Origin: Trichobilharzia szidati
Lineage: Eukaryota; Platyhelminthes; Trematoda; Strigeidida; Schistosomatidae
Length of the DNA stretch: 64,000 nt
Assembly (NCBI GenBank): GCA_944472155.2
Contig: OX235279.1
Coordinates: 122,628,110-122,692,109 of the forward strand
Reading direction: 5' to 3'
Positions 35,171 through 45,954 of this stretch are shown here, one piece after another. How positions within the stretch are numbered: the first letter of the stretch is position 1; each line of letters starts with the position of its first letter. Below the pieces are notes generated by a model that ran no database searches, was not told the DNA's origin, and was given only the letters and a program-made list of their open reading frames with translations. The position numbers and the translations under genes are program-made.

Positions 35171-36799
35171 ACATGATACGCTGCAAGTATAATAAGCAAT
35201 CTGAATACGTTGCCGTCATGTGACGCCCTGAGGAGCCTGAGCTGTCCACCATTATGGTAACATATCAGGTAGACAAGTGAAGTGTTCGGTTGTCACAGCA
35301 CGAGTTTGGCAAGGGAGAAGTGAAAACCTCAAGTAACCGCTGCAACTCTGAATTCAAAGAGAAAACTACGTTCTTCTTGTAGAGAGAAGCATTATACGGC
35401 TAGTTCGTCGAAACCCTAGATAAAAAGCCACACAGTTGAGCGACAACATTTGTACATTCATCGTATTTTTTGGTATAAATCAGCATCATTCAGGGAAACA
35501 CTGAAAGCCAAAAGCACTGAAGAGATTCATTGTCCCACTTTGAGGCAATGCAGCTGGTACATGGAAGCATTCCATTAGCTTCTATCGATAGAACAAGAAA
35601 CAGATTACGTCTACACTTAATGGATGGCTGGAAAACACAGCTCACAATAAAAACTGTCAGTACAAACAACGGGAGTGTATGAAGAGATGGAAAACTGAAC
35701 AGGAACGAATAACAGTTACCTGATAAACTCGGTTGTGTTCAGCTTGAAGCTACTCCTGTACAACGGTTTTGTAGTAGTGCACCACCTGGAATCACCGAAT
35801 CTTCTATGGTTCTCTACACAAATCACCCGAATATGTGGAGGGAGCGCAAGGATGACAGCCAAACACATACTTCGTAAACACATCTCAGCATCCCCCTAGA
35901 TTAGTTCAAAGAATGAATATTTCCAAGCAAAGTATCCAAGTGTGTAACTATGTGCTTCGACCACGCAAGTGTCAGAACAAGTGACTTAGAGGGAATACCG
36001 ATGCAGTCACTTGAGGTATACACGGACTCAGGTGTCATCGTAAGTTACCCTCCAACCGTTACACTTATTGGTAATACGTGTGGAGTACGTAACAGTATGA
36101 TTTTGAAATTAGAGACATTGTACATGACTTTTGTTTAAAACGATTCATGTTGAAATACAGATAACCTCCGAGTGCAATCTAAAATACAATGTACTGTTGG
36201 TCGCTTGGCCTCCTTACTGGTCATTACTGTCTACTTGCTCTACTCATAACCGTGTTGTATACTTTGGACTTATTGCAGGAACCTATTATCCTCCTCCGAA
36301 GACAACTCTACAACCGGTACACAGCTTTTACCAGTAGACATGACTTCAGCAGTGAACGCTTCTGTGGATTATATTATTAATTTGTAGCCGCGGACTTTAA
36401 CTGTATATCCAAGTAACCATTTATTTAATATAACTCATTACTGTATTTTTGATAATATATTGTTACACTATCATCTCATTAACCTGGATTTGTTATTCGC
36501 ATACTTATTATGTTATTGAGCTCGCTAGACGGTCCACTACATACGCAGGTATTTAACGAGAATCACCAGTCATACATTCAACACTAGGAAATTGCATCCA
36601 AGCTGTAAACCCTAGCCTCAAAAGTGATTGAAATATTCCAGAAAGATTCCAAAGGACGTCAGCACTTATGGTTCTTGGTGTGACCAATTTTTTATGAGCA
36701 AATACAAACAAAAGTTTAAATCTCCCTTCCTTTTCATACCGTAGGTGGAGAGAAGCTCTAATCAAAATGTTCGAAATTCTCAGAAATGACAAACGATCT
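35171..36799. other. Intergenic, nothing recognised
   Basis: No open frame with a recognisable domain. 35215-35900 is less AT-rich and may be an old repeat, but it has no partner in the window. Confidence 0.4.
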
Positions 36800-37170
36800 G
36801 TCTCTCTACAATAAAGCTAAGACTTACTCTTTTCATTCACATTCTTCGATCGATTAAAGTCTGGTTGATTTGATGAAGAAAAGAACAACGACAACATCCA
36901 TGTTTGAGAATAACTATATTTTCATCGAAAATGTCAAAGTTTCCATGCTTGGACCAATATGGTTAGCATTAAACATTGAAAATATATACTATCATTCAAA
37001 GGAATCTCCAACTCCTTCTTGTATATATCTTGTAAATGTACTTCCAATGATGTATTATCCATAATTGTATTTTATGCCGTTTTGCAGTTTCCCAGGACGT
37101 CCTCCTCTTCTTGAAATAGCTTTTGATCACGTGTGAGCATAGCACCCACTCAAACATACGCTGTTCACTG
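36800..37170 (+). repeat. Repeat G (inverted relative of 29400-30240)
   Basis: Anchors are AAGTCTGGTTG, TATTTTCATCGAAAA, GTTTCCATGCTT and TATATATCTTGTA, and the match continues to about 37170. Both copies keep a short frame with FIENV-VSML-PIWLAL, probably by shared descent rather than function. Confidence 0.6.
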
Positions 37171-37419
37171 GTTGACCATAACTATCAGCAGGAAATGGAA
37201 CTGTAGTGGTTCAGATTCAAAAGGAGGCGTCAGTTCAAAACCCGGTGGTCCCCGAACAGTTATAGCCTAGCTCTTTTGTGTATATATCTTTGACTTCTTC
37301 TGCTATTGATTCTGTTCGTAATTATATAGTGTTTCGACCCAAGTCTGTGTTCCGCTTTTCACGGCTTATCCCAGCGTGCTTGATATATTTATCATTGTTT
37401 GTGCTGTTCTATTACAGAA
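37171..37419. other. Short spacer before the degenerate Gypsy element
   Basis: No LTR boundary could be recognised here, although one would be expected if the following Gypsy element were complete. Confidence 0.4.
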
Positions 37420-40170
37420 CATGGCGAGCCTACGAAACTCGTTTAAATCAAAGTCAGAGATGCAGAACTTGGAATCTCCTGATAATGCTTGCACCCGTGA
37501 TCGGGAAGACAATACCAGAGTGCCGCCGGATATGTCATCAACCCCACCGACAACGTCAACCTCCACGCCTGCTTCAGACATGATTCATGCAATGGTCGCA
37601 GCCTTCCGAATAACGCTGATGACTACTGACATACTAGCACAGTCCTCCAGTGCCAAAGCTAAAGTTAAATTTCCTGCACCGCAAACGTTTGTTCCGGGGT
37701 AATCGTTCACATTCCTCCGGCGCCTTCAAGAGCTGGCTCCTGTGGCTTTTGAAGGAGATCTAGCAGCACAGATTAGTTCCTGAATTCTTCATCAGTTCGA
37801 AGAGGGGTTAATGCACGATGAAGTGAGAGAACGGGTCATCGGAAGTAATCATACATCGCCCGTAGAGGCCCTGCAGGTAGCCAAACAGAAGGAGGCCCTA
37901 ATTAAGCTTCGTAAGAACCAACGACCAACAGACGGGTCCTATACTCTGTCACAATCTCAAGAATCGACGATACCTCGCGAGCACCTTGCAAAGCAACCTT
38001 CACCCAGTGAGTGGAGGTCTAGACAATTTCCCCGACCTGCTCCCAATGCATGACAAATCCCGAACCAATCACGTCCAAGGGCAGGCTGGACGAACCCTCG
38101 CTTCTCAGAAGAAATTGGTGTGTCTCTCCCTTTTGTACCTAATATTATGCAAGTATCAGAGGGTCCATATATAGCCAAGCAGCTGCCCACTGTTTTAGTT
38201 AAATTTCATGACAGAACTCTCGTCAGCTTGGTAGACACAGGTTCAGCTCGCACGTTGTTGTCCAGCCGACATCGTAGTGATATAGCTATGACTGCCACCC
38301 CTCACCTAACCACTCAAGCGGCCCACGGATCTCGAATGAAAGTGGCTGGCGAGCTGCTAGTATTTTGGGAAGGTAAAAACGACCGTATGCGGAATCCCTG
38401 TTTAGTAATTAATGGACTGTCATGGTATTTGATAATAGGCTATGACCTCCTAAGCAGCTGCAACGCTTCAATCGATATTGTATCCCAAGTGGTCACTCTG
38501 CTAATTTCTACATTACTATTCGGATCAGGCAGTAGTACTACCTATTCGCAGTTGAGTGTTAATGCAGTTGATACTGCCCTGATTGAAAGTATGCTAGCAC
38601 AGGTTCTGGGAGAACACAAAGGTGCTGTACATCGGATAATTTCAGAGTTTTCCGAAGTGGTCTCGTGGTCCCCGGCTGACCTGGGGAGAACGTCAGCTAT
38701 CTAACAGACTACTGAAACTGTTAATTGCGCTCCAATACGCCAACCACCTCGTCGAGTCTCAGCTAAGTTTCGCCCGCAGCTGGAAAGCATGATTGATGAA
38801 ATACTACAGAAAAAGATAATTGCGCCGTCAAACTCACCGTGGGCTTCGCCTATAGTGCTCGTCAATTAGAAAAACGGCTCCTTGCGCTTGTGCGTTGATT
38901 ACCGAAAATTAAACGCAGTGGCTCGGAAAGATGCTGACCCTTTGCCGAGAAGAGACGAGACGCTAGAGGCATTATTAGGCACCGTCTGGTTTTCCACCCT
39001 TAATTTAGCGTCTGGGTATTGACAGGTGGAAGTCCACCCTCGTGACCGGCACAAAACTGCTTTTACTATACCCACCGGTTTGTATGAATTCCAGACCATG
39101 CCTTTCGGGTTAAGTAATGTGCCAGTGACGTTTCAACGACTGATGCATGCAGTACTTAAAGGATTAGTCCCACAAGTGTGCTTCGTATATTTAGACGGTA
39201 TCATTGTGTTCAGTCACACCATCGAAGAACATCCCGAGAGACTGCGGATTATCTTGGGACGTTTGAAGGAAGTTGGGATCAAAGTGCGACCCACTAAATA
39301 CCGCTTATTCATAACAGAAGTCACTTTCCTGGGGCACGTCGTCAGCGCACAGGGCGTTCATAGAGATCCCGAAAAATTTGCAGCAGTCAAAGAGTGTCCC
39401 GTACCCCAATCCCCGAATGAGTTACACAGTTTTCTAGGGTTGGCCTCTTATTACCCCCGGTTCGTGAGAAACTACTCAGAGATCGCTAGCCCTCTAACAA
39501 AGTTGACTAGAAAAAATACCCCCTTCATATGGACAGAGGATTTTGACCGTGCTTTTCAGCAGCTGAAAGATTCATTATACTTGGCGCCCATTTAAGCATT
39601 CCCGGATACATCACCACCGGCTTGTAAATGCATCTTGGACACGGACGCTAGCCACACATCTATTGGAGCCTTATTATCCCAGGTTGGTGGAGACAGCAAG
39701 GAACGTGTTATCGAATATGGCAGCCGCACATTGAGCCATGCAGAAAAGAACCACTGTATCGCCCGCAAAGAAATGTTGGCCGCTGTCAACCTCGTTCGTA
39801 AATATCGACCCTATCTACTTGGTAAATTGTTTGTTTGCGAATAGATCACAAAGCTCTTCAGTAGCTGCAAAACTTCAAGGGCCCTGAAGGACAGACAGCA
39901 AGATATCAAATCCCTTCAGGAGTATGACTTTGAATGTGTAAACCGTCCTGGCAAGCGGTATGCCAATGCTGGTGCGTTGTCCAGACGCACGAAGACTGCC
40001 CGTCTTGCGACAGTATTGATATTTGTGCTATTTCGTTGACAGGTCTAAGTAGAGAACAGCGGGCAAATATTCAAGCTACAGACGATGAGACTGCACTCTT
40101 ATATCATATCCTGCCGAATCAAACTGGTAGGCCAGTTGAAGCTGATGTGAAAGGGTAGAGTTGGGGGACC
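37420..40170 (+). pseudogene. Degenerate second Ty3/Gypsy element (gag-pro-RT-RNase H)
   Basis: Gag relic at 37420-38055 (broken by stops at about 37700 and 37780). Protease at about 38200-38470 with LVDTGSARTLLSS. Reverse transcriptase at about 38730-39595, with stops inside the conserved VLVN and SGY positions. RNase H at 39600-39960 (CILDTDASHTSIGALLSQ, then YRPYLLGKLFVCE and a stop). The catalytic box reads FVYLDGIIVFS, so the second Asp of YLDD is Gly and the enzyme would be dead even without the stops. Integrase is not found, and no LTR pair was seen. It differs in sequence from both other Gypsy elements. Confidence 0.85.
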
Positions 40171-40388
40171 AGACGTTTGTAGGGCTTTTGGGACCAGTTA
40201 GTGCTCGTGAATGGTATCCTGTGTGTTCAACCGGGCCTCAACTACCCGAGAAGAGTCGTAGTGGCGGTGGGGAACGCCATTCATTGTAGGTGATCAGGTG
40301 TGGTCGCGTTAACCAAGGACTGACAACTGGAGTCGACATTAAGCCCAAGCGCAGTAGGCAGGCCTATTTGTTGTGTACCGCAGAGTAA
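40171..40388. other. Transition between Gypsy relic and LINE-R
   Basis: GC-richer stretch, possibly the 5' untranslated region of the LINE that starts coding near 40389. No motif was identified. Confidence 0.35.
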
Positions 40389-40752
40389 GTGATAACACCT
40401 ACGAAATCCAAGAAGACGGCAACAGTGCCCAAAACCGATATTGCACTTCAACCCTGTGAAACTCAACTCTACTTAATACCTAATAATAGTATTAATGCTA
40501 TCCTTAACAAAATACCGATGTTCAGGGCACACACGATGGTATACAAACCCCCTATAATTATTATTACCGAATCCTGGTGTCACTCCAGTATACCGGACGA
40601 AGAGATAAGCATCGAAGGGTACATACACTTTCGCTGTGACAGGAAGAGTGGTAAGGGAAGAGGCTGCCTAATGTACTTCCTGAACACACTTACTGTATTA
40701 CAGCTAGAAAATAGGGAACCCAATGACATGCACGACACCCTATGGGTCAACC

Positions 40753-41044
40753 TGTGAAGAAGACAAGACTGAGGAGACTGAAAGGATTGTTTATTTCGTG
40801 AAACGTATGGTACATAGCTAAATTTGGAATACCATATTCTAAACCGGCCATTTGCACATCTTCACCACATCCTTGACGAATTGGTCGAATATCATCTCAT
40901 TCGATAGCTTCTTGGATTCTGCATCATATGGCAACATTCTTCTCATGGTTCTCTTCTTTGATTGCTCTTTTCAGTGTGCCAAACATGTTGTTACTTCGTT
41001 CCTGATATACTACTTATATCGGATTATAAGTAGCACTCACCACA
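40753..41044 (-). repeat. 3' LTR of the young Gypsy element
   Basis: 292 bp, identical by eye to 44903-45194. The last 31 bases of the polyprotein frame overlap its inner end. Confidence 0.95.
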
Positions 41045-44000
41045 CTCGCCCCCTCATTATAATGTCTCTCCTGTAACCGCCTTGATCGCCGCACAGACGT
41101 TTCTTCCTGCTGCTCTTCTGGTACCTCATCTTGACATTCTTCTCTCCATCTTTGTAGCAGACTGGCGTTTACTCTTTTCTCTTTATCTCCTCTCTTTATT
41201 GTGTACACTGGACCGCGTCTCGATGTGACCACATATGGTCCCTCCCACTTCGGCAGAAGCTTTCCTGATCCTGGTCCACTTCCGGTAGTATACTTTCGTT
41301 CTCTACATTTCACCTGGTCACCTACTTCAAACAGCTTCCAAGCTTTGATTTGTTTCTTGCCATAATTTTCGATGTCTTTCTTGCGCTTCTCTTGTATATT
41401 CTGAATAGCTTGTTTCCGCTCATTTGTCCATCTCTTACTGTTCCATTTTTGTTGTGTTGGCCAAGTCTTATGGTGCACCGGTAAGCGTGGTTTCCTCCCA
41501 TACATCAGCTGGAAAGGCGACTTTTTTGTTGTCCCTTGTACTGTGGCATGATGTGCTAGTAATACCAACGGTAAGTCAGTTTCCCAGTTGCCTCTTTTCG
41601 CAGCTAACCATTCCTTGAGTGTACGATTGTTCCTTTCGGTTAAGCCGTTTGTCTGCAGATGATACGGAGTCGCTCTAATCCTCTTAATACCCAGTGCCTC
41701 CAGACGAGTCTTGAACTCCTCACTTTCAAAACAGGGGCCTTGATCTGTCAATATCATTTTCGGTACACCATGATCCGCCACAATATGTCGAATGACCGCC
41801 TCGGTTACGGTCTTGGCGCGCTGATCTGGAATCGCTACAGCATTTACCCACCGCGTGGCGTGTTCCGTCATCATTAAAATGTATTGATTTCCACTTGCTG
41901 TTTGAGGGAAAGGACCCATTATGTCCACGGACCATAAGTCACCAACCGCCGTTACGGGTATCGTTTGTAGCTGCGGTCGAATGCACCGATCACCCTTCAT
42001 CAATTGACACTGTGGGCAAGCGAGTACGTAGTTTGCAATATCGCCTCTCATGTTTGGCCAGTATGTACTTTGGCTCACTAGGTCGTATGTTCGTGTAACT
42101 CCTGTATGGGCTAGTTGGTGGCATTCTTGAATCACCCCACGACGAAGGCTCTTTGGTATCACTGTAACCCAGCTACCATCACTGTCTTTCCAAGTTAGGA
42201 CGCCGGCAGCGTTTAGTTTGAGTCTATGTTTTTGCTGCAGTAGCATCTTTAACTCTTTATTCTCAGCTGCCATTTCAATTTCTTTCCCTTCACGTATCAT
42301 CTGCATGACTGTCTTAAGAGTGGGATCCGACTTCTGGTGGCGAACAAGTTGTAAGGGATCTTGCTCCAAAGCGTTTACTGGATACGCTACTTCTGGTAGT
42401 TCAGTCTCATTATCTGATCTCGACAAATAGTCAGCTATTACATTTTCTTTTCCTGGAATATGTCCAATCGTGAAGTCATACTCTTGTAGGCGTAACATCC
42501 GTCGTGATAACTTCCCTCGTGGATCCCGTGCTGTTTTCAACCACTGAAGAGGTTTGTGGTCGGTCTCAATGTGGAATCGGCGGCCGATCAGATATGGTCT
42601 CCATTTTTCTAGTGCCCATACGATAGCTAAACACTCCTTTTCCACCGTAGAATACTTCTGTTCTGCAAGTGTCAACACACGGCTAGCGTATTCAACAACC
42701 CGATCTGTTTGTCTTAAAACAGCACCTATACCATAATCACTGGCGTCTGTCGAAACTGTGAACTGCTTCCCCGGCGCTGGCAGTTTCAACGTCATCTGTT
42801 GACCATCTAACAGCTTTTTAATTCGCTCAAACGTTTGCTGTGCCTCTTCCGTCCACATGAATTTCGCATCACTCAGCAACATATATAGCGGTTTAGCTAT
42901 CTCATTGAAATTTTTGACAAATCGGCTGTAGAATGCCGCTCTTCCCAAAAACTGTCTCAGCTTTCGCTTTGAATTTGGCACTTCGCTGGTTCTGACCGTC
43001 AGGATTTTCTCCGGCAATGGCCGTATTTCGCCATTTCCCACTTTGTAACCCAGGAGGACAACCGTGTTTTTAGCTATTTGGGACTTGTTCTTATTAATCC
43101 GCAGTCCAAAGTCATCAATTCTCTTTAAGATAGCTTCGATGTGGTCTATATGGTCGCTTTCTGTCTCACTATACACCACCAAGTCATCTCCATATACTTC
43201 TACGTTCTTCAGACCCTTCAGTAATAAGTTCATTAATCTTCTGAATGTAAATGGGGCACCTACCAATCCAAATGGCATTCGTTTAAACTGGTATTGTTTC
43301 TGCCCGACTGTGAAAGCTGTCTTACTTCGATCACTTTCTGCTATTGGGATTTGCCAGTAACCCGATCGTAGGTCGAACACGGTGAATAACTTGGCTTTAT
43401 GAAGGCGATCAAGAGTTTCTGTTACGGTAGGCATTACACACTGTTTTACTTCGGTGAGGCTATTCAGCTGTCTGAAGTCGACACAAAATCTATATTTCCC
43501 GTTAGCTTTCTTCACCAAAAGGATTGGCGAACTGTACGGACTGTCGGCTTCTTCGATTATTCCGTCGTTTAACATTTCTCTGACTTGTCGGTTAACTTCT
43601 TCTTCAAGATGAACGGGAACTCGTCGCGATGAAAAGACTGTCTTCCCCGTATCCTTCAGTGGGATGTTATGCTTTACCTTATCACAATCACCGTATGGGT
43701 CTCCATCACTAGTGAATAAACCGGCATATTTACTCATCAACGTGGTTAGACGTGGTGCTTCTTGCTGAACAATGGTTGTGGTTTCCACCTCAGCGACTTC
43801 ACTATTCTCATGTATCGCGAATTGCCCGTGTTTTGTGACTACTTTTCTATTCTTCATATCGATTACAGCTCCTACTTCTCTGAGAAAGTCTGCTCCCAAA
43901 ATCGTTCGTCTTATATCAGAAGTTACAATAAACGGATATCGTATTTTTCCTGCTCCAATCTCTACAACGCAGTCTGAAACGCCAAGAATGTGCAACGGAT

Positions 44001-44877
44001 GTCCTCCTACCGTCTGAACTGCTAATGTGCACGGCCTTATTTCCTTACACTGTTCTCTACCTATCAACGAAACTGCCGCCCCTGTGTCGATCAAACAAAC
44101 TATTTCTTTTTCGTTCACTCGTAATCTCCCGTACACTGAACCTCTTTCGACTAACCCGACCACCTCTAAACGCGAGCGAGAAAAAGAAGGAAGACTGTAT
44201 CGTTTAAGGTTTTTCTGCCTTCTTTTCGGGCAGTTTCTCTGCCAGTGACCGGTTCCTCCGCAAGCAAAGCACCTGTTGTTTGTTTTTTTCTGCATAGCTG
44301 CCACCTGTTGTTTCAACTCTTCAATCTGGTCTTCAATCTTCTTGGAATCTTGGCCCTCCGACATCACTGGAGCAACATGCGAGGTCATTATCTGCCTTGT
44401 CACCTTGGCCATTTCATAGACATCCATTGGCTGAGCTGCGTCAACTAGCTGCAACTGATGAGCGATATCTGTCGGGACGCATTCGAGGAACTGAGATGCC
44501 AGCAACTGCTCCCGTGAATCTTCGTCTAGGGTGGGTAACGCACGTCGCAGGTGATTCGTCAGCGTTACTGCGAGAACCAACGGATCCCCATCCTTGCCAA
44601 GTGTCAGCGCCCGAAACTTCTGCAGCGCCTCTTGTCTGTCCGCAGGGCTGTCGAACTCGCACACGAGCCTCTCGACGACCTTGTCCCACGCCGTCTCACC
44701 TTCCAGCTCCCGAGCGTTGTCGTACGCATCCTTCGCGCGGCCCCTCAGCAGCGTTCCCAAGACCACCAGCTTCGCCTTCTGCTCCTGCACTCCAACCAGC
44801 TCCGCGACAGCTTCGAAGTCCCTGAGGAACGTCCGCACATCTCCATCCTCGAACACATGTGGCCACGGCACCTTCAT
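41014..44877 (-). CDS. gag-pol: Gypsy Gag-Pol polyprotein
   Basis: One frame; it is open to 44916 inside the LTR, but the first ATG is at 44877 (MKVPWPHVFEDGD), so the protein is about 1,287 residues. Residue numbers below count from 44916. Gag with a CCHC knuckle at 216-229 (CFACGGTGHWQRNC). Aspartic protease DTGA at 277-280. Reverse transcriptase about 455-640 with YGDD at 575-578. RNase H about 718-835 (STDASDYGIGAVL, ETDHKPLQW). Integrase with zinc-binding H933, H937, C967, C970 and catalytic D998, D1058, E1094 (DD35E). A GPY/F-type segment (WEGPYVV) is near the C-terminus. No chromodomain was seen. All catalytic residues are present. The Gag and Pol frames are fused, with no frameshift needed. 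Confidence 0.95.
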   Translation of the reverse strand: MKVPWPHVFEDGDVRTFLRDFEAVAELVGVQEQKAKLVVLGTLLRGRAKDAYDNARELEGETAWDKVVERLVCEFDSPADRQEALQKFRALTLGKDGDPLVLAVTLTNHLRRALPTLDEDSREQLLASQFLECVPTDIAHQLQLVDAAQPMDVYEMAKVTRQIMTSHVAPVMSEGQDSKKIEDQIEELKQQVAAMQKKTNNRCFACGGTGHWQRNCPKRRQKNLKRYSLPSFSRSRLEVVGLVERGSVYGRLRVNEKEIVCLIDTGAAVSLIGREQCKEIRPCTLAVQTVGGHPLHILGVSDCVVEIGAGKIRYPFIVTSDIRRTILGADFLREVGAVIDMKNRKVVTKHGQFAIHENSEVAEVETTTIVQQEAPRLTTLMSKYAGLFTSDGDPYGDCDKVKHNIPLKDTGKTVFSSRRVPVHLEEEVNRQVREMLNDGIIEEADSPYSSPILLVKKANGKYRFCVDFRQLNSLTEVKQCVMPTVTETLDRLHKAKLFTVFDLRSGYWQIPIAESDRSKTAFTVGQKQYQFKRMPFGLVGAPFTFRRLMNLLLKGLKNVEVYGDDLVVYSETESDHIDHIEAILKRIDDFGLRINKNKSQIAKNTVVLLGYKVGNGEIRPLPEKILTVRTSEVPNSKRKLRQFLGRAAFYSRFVKNFNEIAKPLYMLLSDAKFMWTEEAQQTFERIKKLLDGQQMTLKLPAPGKQFTVSTDASDYGIGAVLRQTDRVVEYASRVLTLAEQKYSTVEKECLAIVWALEKWRPYLIGRRFHIETDHKPLQWLKTARDPRGKLSRRMLRLQEYDFTIGHIPGKENVIADYLSRSDNETELPEVAYPVNALEQDPLQLVRHQKSDPTLKTVMQMIREGKEIEMAAENKELKMLLQQKHRLKLNAAGVLTWKDSDGSWVTVIPKSLRRGVIQECHQLAHTGVTRTYDLVSQSTYWPNMRGDIANYVLACPQCQLMKGDRCIRPQLQTIPVTAVGDLWSVDIMGPFPQTASGNQYILMMTEHATRWVNAVAIPDQRAKTVTEAVIRHIVADHGVPKMILTDQGPCFESEEFKTRLEALGIKRIRATPYHLQTNGLTERNNRTLKEWLAAKRGNWETDLPLVLLAHHATVQGTTKKSPFQLMYGRKPRLPVHHKTWPTQQKWNSKRWTNERKQAIQNIQEKRKKDIENYGKKQIKAWKLFEVGDQVKCRERKYTTGSGPGSGKLLPKWEGPYVVTSRRGPVYTIKRGDKEKRVNASLLQRWREECQDEVPEEQQEETSVRRSRRLQERHYNEGASVVSATYNPI

Positions 44878-44882
44878 CTCCG

Positions 44883-44900
44883 ACAGAGGCAGCGACACCA
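44883..44900 (-). promoter_or_regulatory. Primer-binding site of the young Gypsy element
   Basis: The minus strand reads TGGTGTCGCTGCCTCTGT two bases after the 5' LTR. The start codon at 44877 follows only about six bases later, so there is almost no leader. Confidence 0.65.
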
Positions 44901-44902
44901 AA

Positions 44903-45194
44903 TGTGAAGAAGACAAGACTGAGGAGACTGAAAGGATTGTTTATTTCGTGAAACGTATGGTACATAGCTAAATTTGGAATACCATATTCTAAACCGGCCA
45001 TTTGCACATCTTCACCACATCCTTGACGAATTGGTCGAATATCATCTCATTCGATAGCTTCTTGGATTCTGCATCATATGGCAACATTCTTCTCATGGTT
45101 CTCTTCTTTGATTGCTCTTTTCAGTGTGCCAAACATGTTGTTACTTCGTTCCTGATATACTACTTATATCGGATTATAAGTAGCACTCACCACA
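44903..45194 (-). repeat. 5' LTR of the young Gypsy element
   Basis: 292 bp, TG...CA, identical by eye to the other LTR. It would contain the element's promoter. Confidence 0.95.
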
Positions 45195-45217
45195 AACCTA
45201 CACTTCAAAAGTGCTAC

Positions 45218-45954
45218 ACTATATATATATTTATTCCTGTTTATGCAGGAACATACCAATTGTACAGGCATGGATAAGTTATTATATAAATTACAGTTTG
45301 TTTGTTCAATCTAACATTAGAGTCAGTCAGAACAGTCTGCAAAATAGTCTGTCTGTGTAACACATAAAGAGATATAGAAATATTGTCTTCGCATTAACAA
45401 AAAACCCAGACTTCAGATGAATGTGATACAAATATCTGGGAAAAATAAAGCTTGAAGTCAATTCTCCTATAAAACTTTGTTGTGAACAGCATCCGTGAGA
45501 TAAAGTTTATTGATGTATTATTTTGAGTCAATAATGTATTCATTCCATTTTTGTCAGCAGTCTTATCGTAGTTTTATAATAGGAAAGAAATTTGATCTTT
45601 GATACGAAAATTAGATAAGGTAATGTTAGATTGTTTTACTGCATCAAATGGGGGCAATTCTATAACTATCCATTTGCGCCATTTGCGTCAGCATGGTAGA
45701 CTGTACATGTAAGTTGAGTAATACATTGAAAACTACTTGAAAACCAGCTGTTTCTTTATATCAGATCAAGAATAATCCTTGTACAGAATGTTAGCCAGCG
45801 TTTTCAAGTGGTTGCATCGGATCGTTCATGGAATTTGAGTTTGAATTTACATAAATGGTCATTTCAGTTTAGATGTTGGGTTGTTCGACCTCGACCAGGA
45901 GGTATATAGAAGATTACGCTCAGCAGGGAGATAAAAAATGTAAATATGGAAAGA
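45218..45954 (-). mobile_element. LINE tail inserted in LINE-R (minus strand)
   Basis: On the minus strand 45490-45218 matches the 'tail' family (GACTTCAAGCTTTATTTTTC, TTTTTTGTTAATGCGAAG, CCATGCCTGTACAATTGG) and ends in a TA-rich tail at 45218-45232. It separates DTLWVNL from KCLIGCIYRAP of LINE-R. The rest, to 45954, has no other match and is probably more 5' sequence of the same copy. Confidence 0.6.

Larger units (their letters stand above)
40753..45194 (-). mobile_element. Young, structurally complete Ty3/Gypsy retrotransposon
   Basis: Two 292-bp LTRs (40753-41044 and 44903-45194) look identical base for base. They have TG...CA ends and a 4-bp target duplication, AACC (40749-40752 and 45195-45198). 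On the minus strand the primer-binding site starts TGGTGTCGCTG two bases after the 5' LTR, and a purine tract (AATGAGGGGGCGAG) precedes the 3' LTR. One uninterrupted Gag-Pol frame fills the interior. Identical LTRs, the intact frame and clean target duplication mean the insertion is recent. It lies in the endonuclease of LINE-R. Confidence 0.95.

Noticed and set aside
44397..45007. Several plus-strand and minus-strand open frames over the 5' end of Gag
   Set aside because: Shadows of the GC-rich Gag coding sequence. The Gag-Pol frame explains the region.
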